Numbered from the stretch's first letter, positions 42,103-51,295 are shown. The stretch: DNA of 64,000 nucleotides from Bradyrhizobium lablabi (GCF_018131005.1 NZ_JAFCJK010000001.1:372001-436000); one strand, 5' to 3'. Translations and numbers: made by a program. Notes: a model not told the origin generated them from the letters alone.

Positions 42103-43935
42103 TCATGCAACCGCCCGCTCGCCGTACATGGCGTCGATCTCGGTCGCGTAACGCTTGTTCACGAAGCTGCGCTTCAGCTTCATGGTCGGCGTCAGCTCCT
42201 CGTCCTCCGGTGTGAGCTGGCGTTCGATCAGATAGAATCTCTTGATGCTCTCGACGCGCGCGAAGTTGGCGTTGACCGCCTCGATCTCACGGTGAATCAG
42301 GTCCTGGATTTCTCGCGCGCGGCACAGGCTCGCATAATTGGTGAAGGGAATGTCGTGATCCTGCGCATATTTCTCGACATTCTCCTGGTCGATCATGATC
42401 AGACAGGTGAGATAGGGCCGCTTGTCACCGATGACGACGGCATCCGAAACGTAAGGCGAGAACTTGAGCTGGTTTTCGATCTCCGAGGGCGTGACGTTCT
42501 TGCCGCCGGAGGTGATGATGATGTCCTTCATCCGGTCGGTGATCTTCACATAGCCTTCATTGTCGATCGAGCCGACGTCGCCGGTGTGCAGCCAGCCTTT
42601 GGCGTCGATCGTCTCGGCGGTCTTCTCCGGCTGGTTGAGGTAGCCCATGAACAGGAAGTCGCCCTTGATCAGGATCTCGCCCTTCGGGCAGATCATCACC
42701 TCGCCCCAGGGAACGGCCTTTCCGACCGACCCCAGCTTGATGCGATCAATGGGCATCATGGTGCCGACGCCGCAATTCTCGGTCTGGCCGTAGACCTCGC
42801 GCAATTCGATGCCGAGCGCGAGATACCAGCGGATCAGGTCGGGCGAGATCGGCGCCGCGCCAGTAAAGGCGATCCGGCAGCGATCGAGCCCGAGCATGCG
42901 GCGGATGTTGCGGAAGACCAGCCAATAGGCGGCGCGATTCGCGAGCCGCAGCGACAGGGGCGGCGTTTCACCCGCAAGCCGACAATCGGTCATCCGATGA
43001 CCGATCGCCAGCGCCCGGCGGTACATCCAGTTCTGGAAGGGGGTCGCATCCTTCAGCGCGATGGCGATGCCCGAATAGAATTTCTCCCAGACCCGCGGTA
43101 CCGCGAGGAACGCGGTTGGCTGCACTTCGCGCAGATTGTCCGGCACCGTCTCCGGGCTCTCGGCGAAATTCATCACCGAGCCGAGCGCGAGCGAGTTGTA
43201 ATAGCCGCCGACCCGCTCGGCGACATGGCAGAGCGGCAGGAACACCAGCCGCTCATCGGCAGACGGAAACAGACTGGCGGCGTGGCGCATCTGGTGCGTC
43301 ACGCTGCGGTTGGAATGCATCGCGCCCTTGGGCGGACCTGTCGTGCCTGAGGTGTAGACGAGAATTGCGAGATCGGACGGCGCGCGGCTGCCGATCATTT
43401 CGTCCCACAGGGCCTCCCTGCCCTGCGCATGGTTGCGGCCGAGCGCCATGAATTCGGCGAGCGACAGCACCATCGGGTCCGAGAAGCCGCTCAGACCTTC
43501 CATGTCGAACACGACAATCTTCTCGAGAGTCGGACATCGCGCGCGGCAGGTCAGGAGCTTGTCGAGTTGCTCCTCATCCTCGGCGAACACGATACGGGTG
43601 CGCGAATCATTGACGAGATATTCGACCTGCGCGGACGAATCGGTCGGGTAGATTCCCGACGACACGCCGCCCGCGCACAGGATGCCCATATCGGCATAGA
43701 CCCATTCGGGGACGGCGTTCGCGATGATCGAGGCGACGTCGCCGGAACGAAAGCCCAGCGCATGCAGGCCGTAGGCGACGTCCCGGGAAATCTGCAGCCA
43801 CTGCCGCCAGCTCGTCGGCTGCCAGATGCCGAACTTCTTTTCGCGGATCGCGGGCCCGTCGCCGCGCGTCTCCACGGCCAGAAGAAAACTCTTCGCGATC
43901 GTGTCGGCGACCGTCAGCACCGCCGGTCTGGCCAT
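42103..43935 (-). CDS. Long-chain acyl-CoA synthetase (FAA1-type) in the liv operon
   Basis: A 610-residue AMP-forming ligase of the long FAA1 branch. The P-loop is ILVYTSGTTGPPKGAMHSN; REVYGQTENCG is motif A5; GWLHTGDVGSIDNEGYVKITDR is the hinge region and IIITSGGKNVTPSEIE the following core. The start at 43935 has GAGGAGGAAG upstream. Located between livF and the binding-protein gene, it would activate an imported fatty or aromatic-chain acid to its CoA ester as it enters. FAA1-like proteins prefer long chains, but ligases in Liv operons often take phenylpropanoid or other carboxylates. Confidence 0.9.
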   Translation of the reverse strand: MARPAVLTVADTIAKSFLLAVETRGDGPAIREKKFGIWQPTSWRQWLQISRDVAYGLHALGFRSGDVASIIANAVPEWVYADMGILCAGGVSSGIYPTDSSAQVEYLVNDSRTRIVFAEDEEQLDKLLTCRARCPTLEKIVVFDMEGLSGFSDPMVLSLAEFMALGRNHAQGREALWDEMIGSRAPSDLAILVYTSGTTGPPKGAMHSNRSVTHQMRHAASLFPSADERLVFLPLCHVAERVGGYYNSLALGSVMNFAESPETVPDNLREVQPTAFLAVPRVWEKFYSGIAIALKDATPFQNWMYRRALAIGHRMTDCRLAGETPPLSLRLANRAAYWLVFRNIRRMLGLDRCRIAFTGAAPISPDLIRWYLALGIELREVYGQTENCGVGTMMPIDRIKLGSVGKAVPWGEVMICPKGEILIKGDFLFMGYLNQPEKTAETIDAKGWLHTGDVGSIDNEGYVKITDRMKDIIITSGGKNVTPSEIENQLKFSPYVSDAVVIGDKRPYLTCLIMIDQENVEKYAQDHDIPFTNYASLCRAREIQDLIHREIEAVNANFARVESIKRFYLIERQLTPEDEELTPTMKLKRSFVNKRYATEIDAMYGERAVA

Positions 43936-44028
43936 GCCTGCTTCCTCCTCTGTCGCCCGCCTTGCGTGCCGGACTTTGCGGCCGGTCTTGTTCGCGAGGC
44001 AGGGCCTCAATTTAGCTCCAACTTGCTC

Positions 44029-44095
44029 TCAACGCCAAACCTTCTTCAACGCCAAACTTCTTCAACGCCAAGTCTTTCTTAACGCCACGTCTTCT
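44029..44095. repeat. Four tandem 16-17 bp repeats at the end of livF
   Basis: Four imperfect copies of tcaacgccaaacttct lie head to tail between the ligase gene and the livF stop. The last copy contains the livF stop and its final codons (KKTWR). Slippage could change the livF C-terminus or the spacing to the next gene. Confidence 0.75.
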
Positions 44096-44858
44096 TCTTT
44101 TTCCAGCGCCGCTCACCTCGCGCGCCGGCTTCCTTGGCGCCGAGATAGAACTCCTGGATGTCAGGTGAATTCACCAGCCGTTCGCAGGTGTCGTTCATGA
44201 CGACACGGCCGATCTCAAGCACATAGCCGTAATGCGCCGTCTCCAGCGCGATCTTGGCGTTCTGCTCGACTAACAGGATCGACATGCCCTGCTCCTCGTT
44301 GACGCGGCGAATGATCGTGAAGATCTCCTTCACCAGGATCGGCGACAGCCCGAGCGACGGCTCGTCGAGCAGCAGCAGCGTCGGACGGTTCATCAGCGCC
44401 CGCCCGATTGCGAGCATCTGCTGTTCGCCGCCGGAAAGCTGCCCGGCGGGCTGGTCGATACGCTCCTTCAACCTCGGAAAGTAGCCGTAGACGCGTTCGA
44501 GGTCCTGCACCACACCGTCGCGGTCGTTGCGCGGATAGGCACCCATCATCAGGTTCTCGCGCACCGACAGGAATGGAAACACTTCGCGCCCTTCCGGCAC
44601 GTGGCTTAGGCCCAGCCGCACGATCTTGTCGGCCTCCATGCGCTGGATCGGCTTGCCCAGGAATTCGATCGTTCCCTTTTGCGGATCGAGAATGCCGGAG
44701 ATGGTCTTCAAGACCGTCGTCTTGCCGGCGCCGTTGGCGCCCAACAGCGTGACGATCCGGCCGCGTGGCACCTCGAGGCTGATGCCGCGGATGGCCATGA
44801 TCGGCCCGTAATAACTCTCGATGTTGCTGAGTTTCAGGATGATGTCGGGCGCGCTCAT
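44079..44858 (-). CDS. livF: Branched-chain-type ABC ATP-binding protein (LivF)
   Basis: A 259-residue ATPase with Walker A LLGANGAGKTTVLKTI, signature LSGGEQQMLAIGRALM, Walker B LLLLDEPSLGLSP and switch EQNAKIAL. HVPEGREVFPFLSVRENL is characteristic of LivF. The C-terminus beyond YLGAKEAG is a basic extension (RGERRWKKKKTWR) not usual in the family, produced by the tandem repeat. Neighbours are livG upstream (9 bp gap) and the acyl-CoA ligase downstream. Confidence 0.93.
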   Translation of the reverse strand: MSAPDIILKLSNIESYYGPIMAIRGISLEVPRGRIVTLLGANGAGKTTVLKTISGILDPQKGTIEFLGKPIQRMEADKIVRLGLSHVPEGREVFPFLSVRENLMMGAYPRNDRDGVVQDLERVYGYFPRLKERIDQPAGQLSGGEQQMLAIGRALMNRPTLLLLDEPSLGLSPILVKEIFTIIRRVNEEQGMSILLVEQNAKIALETAHYGYVLEIGRVVMNDTCERLVNSPDIQEFYLGAKEAGARGERRWKKKKTWR

Positions 44859-44867
44859 GCGATCATC

Positions 44868-45626
44868 CTATGCGCCGAGATAGGCTGCGACGACGTCGGG
44901 ATGGTGCTGCACCTCCGACGGCGAGCCCATCGCCAGGACCCTGCCGTAGTTCAGCGCGATCACGCGGTCGGAGACGCGGTTCACCAGCGTCATATCGTGC
45001 TCGACCATCAATACGGTGATGCCGAGCTCGTTCTTCATGTCGCGGATCCAGAACGACATGTCGTCGGTCTCCTCGACATTCAGTCCGGACGACGGCTCGT
45101 CCAGCAGGATCAGTTTGGGCTCCGAGCACAGCGCGCGCGCGAGCTCGATCACCTTGCGCACACCGTAGGGCAGACCTGAGATCAGCTTGTCGCGATAAGG
45201 CTCGAGATCGAGAAACTCGATGACCTGCTCGACCCGGCGACGATGCGCCTTCTCGTTTGCTCGCACGCTCGGCAGGAACAGCAATTCCTGCCAGAGCTGG
45301 GTGGTGGAGTGCACGTGGCGGCCGACCAGCAGATTGCTCAGCACGGTCGCATTCTCGAACAGTTCGATGTTTTGGAAGGTGCGCGCGATGCCAAGCTTGG
45401 CGATACCAAACGCCGGCTCCGCCGTGATGTCCTGATCCTCGAAGAAGATCTTTCCGGATGTCGGCGAATAGATCCGCGAGATCAGGTTGAAGATTGAGCT
45501 TTTCCCCGCACCGTTGGGCCCGATGATCGAGAGGATCTCGCCCTTCTCCACGGCGAAGCTGACGGAATCGACTGCCCTCAGGCCGCCGAAATGCAGGGAC
45601 AGATTCTCCGCGCGGAAATAGCTCAT
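44868..45626 (-). CDS. livG: Branched-chain-type ABC ATP-binding protein (LivG)
   Basis: A 252-residue ATPase. Walker A IIGPNGAGKSSIFNLI, GIARTFQNIELFENATVLSN as in LivG, Walker B LILLDEPSSGLN, switch VEHDMTLV. The signature LPYGVRKVIELARAL has LPYGV in place of LSGGQ, as is normal for LivG, whose canonical start is LPYGQQ. Overlaps livM by four bases (ATGA). Partner of LivF in the heterodimeric ATPase. Confidence 0.93.
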   Translation of the reverse strand: MSYFRAENLSLHFGGLRAVDSVSFAVEKGEILSIIGPNGAGKSSIFNLISRIYSPTSGKIFFEDQDITAEPAFGIAKLGIARTFQNIELFENATVLSNLLVGRHVHSTTQLWQELLFLPSVRANEKAHRRRVEQVIEFLDLEPYRDKLISGLPYGVRKVIELARALCSEPKLILLDEPSSGLNVEETDDMSFWIRDMKNELGITVLMVEHDMTLVNRVSDRVIALNYGRVLAMGSPSEVQHHPDVVAAYLGA

Positions 45627-46774
45627 CGGTTCCGCTCCGATTTGACGTAGATCTTCTGCCGCTTGAAGGTGGCGCGCTTGTAAAGCGGAAAGAGCTGGAA
45701 GAAGAGCTTGATCTTCAGCCAGCGCCCATAGAGGCCGAGCGGTTCGAACAGCACGAACACCACGATAATGATGCCGTAGATCGCGCCCTTCAGCCCGTTG
45801 GCCGAGGCGAACGCCGCGACCGCATCCTGGATATGCCCGGCGCGTTCCTTGCCGGCGCCGAACGCGGCGGCAACGCCGGCGATCACACCAGGCATGTCGT
45901 CCTTCAGATAGGTCAGGAACGGGTCGATCATGACAAGGAAGATCGCCCCCAGCACCGCGCCGTGCAGGCTGAATGTACCGCCGATCAGGATCACGATGAT
46001 GAACTCGATCGAGAGCTGCAGCGTGAACATCTCCGGCGAAATGAAGGAGAGCTTGTGCGCGAACAGCACGCCGGCAAAGCCGGTGATCGCGGCCGAGATC
46101 GCAAACGACTTGACCTTATACAGCGAGACATTGATGCCCATGCTGCGGGCCGCCGTCTCACTGTCACGAATCGCGACGAAGGCGCGCCCGGTCGGGGAGC
46201 GCAGGAGATTGAGCGTGCCGATGATGGTCAGCACCAGCACCGCAAGACAGAGATAGTAGAAGGTCGGGCTGTCCCGCGACACGCTGGTGCCGAGCAACTG
46301 CATGGTTTTGACCCGCATACCCTCATTGCCATGGGTCACGCTTTCCCAGCGGGCCAGTATCTCCTCGACGATGAAGGCAAAGGAGATCGTCGCGATGACG
46401 AGATAGATGCCTTGCAGCCGCAGCGCCGGGAATCCGACCAGTGCGCCGACCACCCCGGTCAGGAGCCCCGCGGCGAGGAAGTAGACGGGAAAGGGTACGT
46501 CGAATTGCTGAAGATAGGCCGCCGTGTAGGCGCCGATGGCGAGAAACGCCGCGTGGCCGAGCGACGCCTGACCGGTAAAGCCGGTCAGGATCAGCAGCCC
46601 GACGCCAACGGTCGCATAGATGCACACGAAGACGAGCTGGCTCATCAAATAGCTCGAGAGCACATGAGGCGCGATCAGCAACACCGCCAGCAACAGGCCG
46701 TATGAGTAGACATAGCCCGAATGCGGCAACAGCCTGATGTCGTCGTCATAGTCGGTCTTGAAGAGAAACCGCAT
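45623..46774 (-). CDS. livM: Branched-chain-type ABC permease (LivM)
   Basis: A 383-residue permease with about eight to nine membrane segments. TGQASLGHAAFLAIGAYTAAYL is the GxxSLGHAAFxxIGAY signature of LivM. RSPTGRAFVAIRDSETAARSMGINV is the EAA-type loop for LivG/F. The N-terminal 25 residues are hydrophilic; the C-terminal 50 after FEPLGLYGRWL are a basic, FQLFPLYKRATFKRQKIYVKS-like tail. The start overlaps nothing upstream; livH ends 10 bases before. Confidence 0.93.
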   Translation of the reverse strand: MRFLFKTDYDDDIRLLPHSGYVYSYGLLLAVLLIAPHVLSSYLMSQLVFVCIYATVGVGLLILTGFTGQASLGHAAFLAIGAYTAAYLQQFDVPFPVYFLAAGLLTGVVGALVGFPALRLQGIYLVIATISFAFIVEEILARWESVTHGNEGMRVKTMQLLGTSVSRDSPTFYYLCLAVLVLTIIGTLNLLRSPTGRAFVAIRDSETAARSMGINVSLYKVKSFAISAAITGFAGVLFAHKLSFISPEMFTLQLSIEFIIVILIGGTFSLHGAVLGAIFLVMIDPFLTYLKDDMPGVIAGVAAAFGAGKERAGHIQDAVAAFASANGLKGAIYGIIIVVFVLFEPLGLYGRWLKIKLFFQLFPLYKRATFKRQKIYVKSERNR

Positions 46775-46784
46775 GCGCCGCTCC

Positions 46785-47660
46785 TCAAACCTTCTTGCGT
46801 ACGTGAAGGCCGAACAGGCCTTCGGGCTTGAGCAGAAGCACCGCGAGCAGCACGATGTAGGGCGCGACGTCCTTCCATCCCTGCGGCAAATAGAAGCCCG
46901 CCATGCTCTCGATCACCCCGATCAGGACACCGCCGACGACAGCGCCGGGGATCGAGCCGAATCCGCCGAGAACTGCGGCCGGAAACGCCTTCAGCCCGAG
47001 CACCAGGCCGACATTGGAATGGATGAAGGTGATCGGCGCGAGCAGCACGCCGGCACAGGCCGCAACCGCGGCCGAAATCGCCCAGACGATCGACACCACG
47101 CGCTTGACCGGAATGCCCATGTAATAGGCGGCGAGCATGTTCTCCGAGCTCGCCCGCATCGCGGTGCCGAGCGTGGTACGGTTGAAGAACAGATAGAGCA
47201 GCGTGCAAAGGATGATGGTCGCCGCGATCACCGAGAGCTTGTCGTAGGCGAGCACGAGCGACCCGATGCGCAACACACCCTGGCTGAACGGCGTCTCGAT
47301 CTTGAAGTCGTCGGTGCCCCAGATGATCCCGGAGACCGAGCGGAGGAAATAGCCGAGCCCGATGGTCGCCATGATGATCGAGAACTGCGGATAGCCGAGG
47401 ATCGGCCGTACCACCACCCGTTCGGCCAGCATGCCGAACAGCGCCATTGCCGCGACTGCGCCGGCAAAGCCGACCCAGTAGTTCAGCCCGAGCATGCCGA
47501 TGAAGGTGAAGGCGAAGAAACCGCCCAGCATCATCAAATCGCCTTGCGCGAAGTTGACGACCTCGGTTGCCTTGTAGACCAGCACAAAGCCAAGCGCGAT
47601 CAGGCCGTAAACGCAGCCGAGCGCGATGCCGCTGACGAGCTGCTGAACGAAGTCCAGCAT
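46785..47660 (-). CDS. livH: Branched-chain-type ABC permease (LivH)
   Basis: A 291-residue permease; first in the operon. LVSGIALGCVYGLIALGFVLVYKATEVVNFAQGDLMMLG is the LivH N-terminal signature. FNRTTLGTAMRASSENMLAAYYMGI is the coupling loop and LGLKAFPAAVLGGFGSIPGAVVGG the conserved C-terminal motif. I chose ATG 47660 because GGGAGGGAA lies upstream; a 44-codon upward extension lacks family sequence. The operon promoter would lie in the 291-base gap shared with the divergent ABC-2 exporter genes. Confidence 0.93.
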   Translation of the reverse strand: MLDFVQQLVSGIALGCVYGLIALGFVLVYKATEVVNFAQGDLMMLGGFFAFTFIGMLGLNYWVGFAGAVAAMALFGMLAERVVVRPILGYPQFSIIMATIGLGYFLRSVSGIIWGTDDFKIETPFSQGVLRIGSLVLAYDKLSVIAATIILCTLLYLFFNRTTLGTAMRASSENMLAAYYMGIPVKRVVSIVWAISAAVAACAGVLLAPITFIHSNVGLVLGLKAFPAAVLGGFGSIPGAVVGGVLIGVIESMAGFYLPQGWKDVAPYIVLLAVLLLKPEGLFGLHVRKKV

Positions 47661-47951
47661 CGTTCCCTCCCCGATGCACGGCGATTCTGCCGATCGCCTG
47701 TTGCATCCCGCTTTCGCGCCCTTGTGCCGGAACCGCAGAAAGCCGCCTATGTCCAGCCCAATTGAGCCAAAAGGCCCGATCGCTGTCAACAAAGCGCTTG
47801 CTGGCGGACGTCATCACAATTGGGGAGAATGCCCCGGCACGAAGTTTTGTTCATGATCGTTTCGATTTGCCTGGCGCGATTCACCGCGCCGAAACGGTTT
47901 TTGTCCAAGGTTCGGCGACCGACAAGCGAAGCCCTGGATCGTCGCGACATC

Positions 47952-48704
47952 ATGACAGCCGAACTATCAGCGCTCGCCGTGCGAGGGTTAACGAAGCGTT
48001 TTGACCGCCCGGCGGTCGATGCGCTCGATCTCACCGTTCGGATTGGCGAGTTCTATGCGTTGCTTGGCCCGAACGGTGCCGGCAAGACCACGACGCTGCG
48101 CATGGTGGCGGGGCTGCTGCGGCCCGACACCGGCTCAGTGTCGATCCTCGGCATCGATGCGTTGTCTGATCCTGTCGCCGCCAAACAGGTGATGGCCTGG
48201 GTGTCGGACGAGCCGATGATCTACGACAAGCTTACGCCGCTGGAGTACCTCGAATTCGTCGCCGGCCTCTGGGGTGTCGATCCCGGGACCTCCGAAACAT
48301 CGGCGCGCGATCTCCTGGTCTCGCTCGGGCTTGAGGCGCACCTGCACCAACGTTGCGAGGGCTTCTCCAAGGGTATGCGCCAGAAGGTGGCGCTTGCCGG
48401 CGCGCTGGTGCACGATCCGCGCCTGATCATCCTTGACGAGCCGCTGACCGGCCTCGACGCGCTGTCGGCGCGTCACGTCAAGGGGCTGTTGCAGGAGCGG
48501 GTGCGCGACGGCTGCACCGTGATCATGACCACGCACATCCTCGAGGTTGCCGAGCGGATGGCCGACCGGATCGGAGTGATCGCGGCCGGCAGGCTGGTCG
48601 CCGAAGGCACGCTCGCCGAGCTACGCCAGCAGAACGGACGCAAGGACACCAGCCTTGAGGACATGTTCATCGCGCTGGTCGATACCGAACCGGCGGCCGC
48701 GTGA
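47952..48704 (+). CDS. ABC-2-type exporter ATP-binding protein
   Basis: A 250-residue ATPase of the CcmA/DRA family. Walker A LLGPNGAGKTTTLRMVAG, signature FSKGMRQKVALAGALV, Walker B LIILDEPLTGLD, switch TTHILEVAERM. I chose ATG 47952 so that the protein begins with the ATPase fold; the frame is open 44 codons upstream with possible starts, and no clear ribosome site is seen. It is coupled to the permease by a four-base overlap (GTGA). The exported substrate is unknown. Confidence 0.9.
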   Translation: MTAELSALAVRGLTKRFDRPAVDALDLTVRIGEFYALLGPNGAGKTTTLRMVAGLLRPDTGSVSILGIDALSDPVAAKQVMAWVSDEPMIYDKLTPLEYLEFVAGLWGVDPGTSETSARDLLVSLGLEAHLHQRCEGFSKGMRQKVALAGALVHDPRLIILDEPLTGLDALSARHVKGLLQERVRDGCTVIMTTHILEVAERMADRIGVIAAGRLVAEGTLAELRQQNGRKDTSLEDMFIALVDTEPAAA

Positions 48705-50221
48705 GCTCGGCCGTTCACATCTCCTGGTTCGCCCGCCACGAATTCCGCCTTGCGTGGCGCGAATGGCTGGCGATGATGACCGGAGGCCGCCGCCGGCGCA
48801 ACCGCGCCGTGATCGGCCTGTTGGTGTTCGCCGCGATCCTGCATCTGCCCGCCTATGCCGTGGTCGGCCGTTTTGCCAACCTGCAGCTTCCGCTCGAGCC
48901 GTCGTCGCTGATCGTGCTGACGGCGACCGTCTTCTTGTCCTGGGCGCTGATGCTGTCGCAGGCAATCGAATCCGTGACACGCGTGTTCTATGCGCGCGCC
49001 GACCTCGACCTGATCATGTCGTCGCCGGTGAAGCTTACCAATATCTTCTCGGTCCGCATCGCCGCGATCGGGCTGTCGGTGACCGGCATGGCGCTGTTGT
49101 TGTCGGCACCGTTCATCGACGTGCTGGTGTTCTGCGGCGGCCCTCGCTGGCTCGCAGGCTTCGGAGCCGTCATCGCGATCGGGCTGTCGGCCGCAGCAGC
49201 CGCGATCGCGATTACAGTGCTGCTGTTCCGCTTGATCGGGCCGGTCCGCACCCGCCTCGCGGCGCAGATCGTCTCCGCCGTCATCGGTGCGGGCTTCGTG
49301 ATCGCCCTGCAGGTCGGCGCAATCCTGTCCTACGGCACGCTGTCGCGCTTCGCCCTGCTGACCTCGGACGCCGCGGCGCGCTTCGCGCCCGATCCGGGCA
49401 GCGTCGTCTGGTGGCCGGCGCGCGCAGCGCTTGGCGACGTCGAGGTGCTGATGCTGCTCGTCGCCGGCGCGCTCGCCATGCTCGGCGTGGTGATGGCCGT
49501 GTTCGCACCGCGATTCGCCGGCACGATCGCAAGCGTCGCAGCCCATCCGACTGCCGCCACAAGCGGGCGGGCCCGCTCGTTCCGCGCCGGCTCGCGACAG
49601 CAGGCGTTGCGCTGGAAGGAGTTGTTGCTGCTTTGCCGCGATCCGTGGCTGCTGTCGCAGAGCCTGATGCAGATGCTCTATCTGGTGCCGCCGGCGCTGA
49701 TGCTGTGGCGGAGCTTTTCCGACAGCGCCACCGCAATCGTCCTGGTGACCCCCGTGATCGTCATGGCGGCGGGCCAGCTTGCCGGCGGCCTCGCTTGGCT
49801 GACGATCTCGGGCGAAGACGCAGCCGATCTGGTGGCGACCGCGCCGCTGCCGCCCTCGCGCGTGATCCGCGCCAAGATCGAGGTGGTACTGATCGCGATC
49901 GCCGTCATCTTCGCACCATTGGTCGTCGCGCTGGCCTTCGCCTCGCCATGGCAGGCCGCGGTCACCGCGATCGCGGTGGTCGTCGTGACTGCCTCCGCCG
50001 CCGCGATTCAGCTCTGGTTCCGCGCCCAGGCCAAACGCAGCCAATTCCGCCGGCGGCAGACCTCGTCGCGTGTCGCGACCTTCGCCGAGGCGTTCTGCTC
50101 GATCGGCTGGGCCGCGACGTCGGCGCTGACCCTGACGATCCCGGGCGCTGCCGTCGTCAGCGGCGCTTTGACCCTGATAACCTTGGCGGTGGCTTGGAAG
50201 ATCAGCCCTAAGCCGGCGTGA
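48701..50221 (+). CDS. ABC-2-type membrane permease of the exporter
   Basis: A 506-residue membrane protein. The GTG start at 48701 overlaps the ATPase stop (gtga). It has about ten to twelve hydrophobic segments, among them RAVIGLLVFAAILHLPAYAV near residue 40 and VTAIAVVVVTASAAAIQLWF near the C-terminus. The amphipathic RHEFRLAWREWLAMMTGG start resembles ABC-2 permeases. No periplasmic domain is evident. The two genes form a complete minimal exporter of unknown cargo. The family 3 repeat follows the stop. Confidence 0.85.
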   Translation: MSSAVHISWFARHEFRLAWREWLAMMTGGRRRRNRAVIGLLVFAAILHLPAYAVVGRFANLQLPLEPSSLIVLTATVFLSWALMLSQAIESVTRVFYARADLDLIMSSPVKLTNIFSVRIAAIGLSVTGMALLLSAPFIDVLVFCGGPRWLAGFGAVIAIGLSAAAAAIAITVLLFRLIGPVRTRLAAQIVSAVIGAGFVIALQVGAILSYGTLSRFALLTSDAAARFAPDPGSVVWWPARAALGDVEVLMLLVAGALAMLGVVMAVFAPRFAGTIASVAAHPTAATSGRARSFRAGSRQQALRWKELLLLCRDPWLLSQSLMQMLYLVPPALMLWRSFSDSATAIVLVTPVIVMAAGQLAGGLAWLTISGEDAADLVATAPLPPSRVIRAKIEVVLIAIAVIFAPLVVALAFASPWQAAVTAIAVVVVTASAAAIQLWFRAQAKRSQFRRRQTSSRVATFAEAFCSIGWAATSALTLTIPGAAVVSGALTLITLAVAWKISPKPA

Positions 50222-50232
50222 GCCACCGCATT

Positions 50233-50359
50233 CAAGCGCGATGAGATCAGTATGATTCATCATCGCGCTTTAGCTTGTTGTTTGCGCATGATCTCCGCGC
50301 AAACGCTACGCGTTTGTCGTGAGGGAAAACCGCTGCACACTTTTCCGGATCATGCTTTA
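50233..50359 (-). repeat. Complete family 3 repeat, copy B (inverted), starting at a stop codon
   Basis: On the minus strand it reads taaagcatgatccgg, aaagtgtgcagcgg, ccctcacgacaaacgcg, agcgtttgcgcggagatcatgc, caacaagctaa and a terminal stem, and so is nearly identical to copy A at 40652-40780. Its first three bases are the stop codon of the minus-strand alpha/beta hydrolase. Confidence 0.85.
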
Positions 50360-51295
50360 GCCCTTCATGACCTCCATTACTGCCGCCGCGAAGGCCTCCG
50401 GCGCCTCCTGCGGCAAATTGTGGCCCGCGCGCGGGATCACGCGATGGCTCCGGCGGCGGGTAAATTTCGCGGCGCTGGCGCCGCCATCGGTTGCGGGTAC
50501 AACGCCATCGCCGGCCCCGTCGAGAGTTATGGCGGGTACCGAAATTATCGGCAATGCGGCCAGCCGATGCTGCAGCCCGGCATATTGCGGGTCGCCGTCG
50601 GCAAGTCCGAAGCGATGGCGATAGCTATGGATCACGACATCGACATAATCAGGATTGTCATGCGCGACCGCCGTACGCTCGAAACAGGCGTCGTCGAATT
50701 GCCAGTTCGGTGACCATTGCCTCCACAAAATCTTCGCGATGTCGCGCCGGTTGGCGGCGAGGCCCGCTCGCCCGCGCTCGAGCTGGAAATAGTACTGATA
50801 CCAGAGCGGTACCTCGCGCTCCGGCTTCATCGGGGCCATCGCATGCGCGATGTCCTGGATCAGGTAGCTGTTGACACAGACGAGCCCGTTGCAGCGTTCA
50901 GGCCAGAGCGCCGCGCCGACGCAGGCGGCGCGGCCGCCCCAATCGTAGCCGGCGAACACCGCTCGCTGGAGGCCAAGCGCGTCCATCAGTGCCATCATGT
51001 CGGCGCCGACCGCTGCCTGCTCACCAGAACGGGGCGTCGCGCCGTCGCGGAATGCCGTCGGGCCGTAGCCACGAAGATAGGGAACGATGACGCGGCAGCC
51101 CTGCACCGCCAGCATCGGCGCGACGTCCACATAGGAGTGAATGTCATAGGGAAAGCCGTGCATCAACATCACGGCCGGGCCATCGGCGGGACCTGCCTCG
51201 TAATAGGCGATGTTGAGCACACCGGCGTCGAGGCGGCGCAGCGGATCCAGCCGCATCGTCGACGGCGCGCGCGGCGCAGAGGCATTGTCGGTCAC
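50357..51295 (-). CDS. Alpha/beta hydrolase (epoxide hydrolase/dehalogenase-like)
   Basis: A 312-residue alpha/beta hydrolase. MLMHGFPYDIHSY holds the HGxP motif, FAGYDWGGRAAC is the nucleophile elbow with Asp, and RAGHNLPQEAPEAF gives the catalytic His. This set fits epoxide hydrolases and related enzymes. I chose GTG 51295 because AGGAG lies six bases upstream; an internal ATG 14 codons later is the alternative. The frame extends 90 codons upstream but overlaps the promoter of the divergent MBL gene. The substrate is unknown. The stop lies in a repeat. Confidence 0.85.
   Translation of the reverse strand: MTDNASAPRAPSTMRLDPLRRLDAGVLNIAYYEAGPADGPAVMLMHGFPYDIHSYVDVAPMLAVQGCRVIVPYLRGYGPTAFRDGATPRSGEQAAVGADMMALMDALGLQRAVFAGYDWGGRAACVGAALWPERCNGLVCVNSYLIQDIAHAMAPMKPEREVPLWYQYYFQLERGRAGLAANRRDIAKILWRQWSPNWQFDDACFERTAVAHDNPDYVDVVIHSYRHRFGLADGDPQYAGLQHRLAALPIISVPAITLDGAGDGVVPATDGGASAAKFTRRRSHRVIPRAGHNLPQEAPEAFAAAVMEVMKG

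Noticed and set aside
44029..44095. Tandem repeats considered as a CRISPR-like array
   Set aside because: The units are 16-17 bp with almost no spacer between them, so this is a simple tandem repeat.
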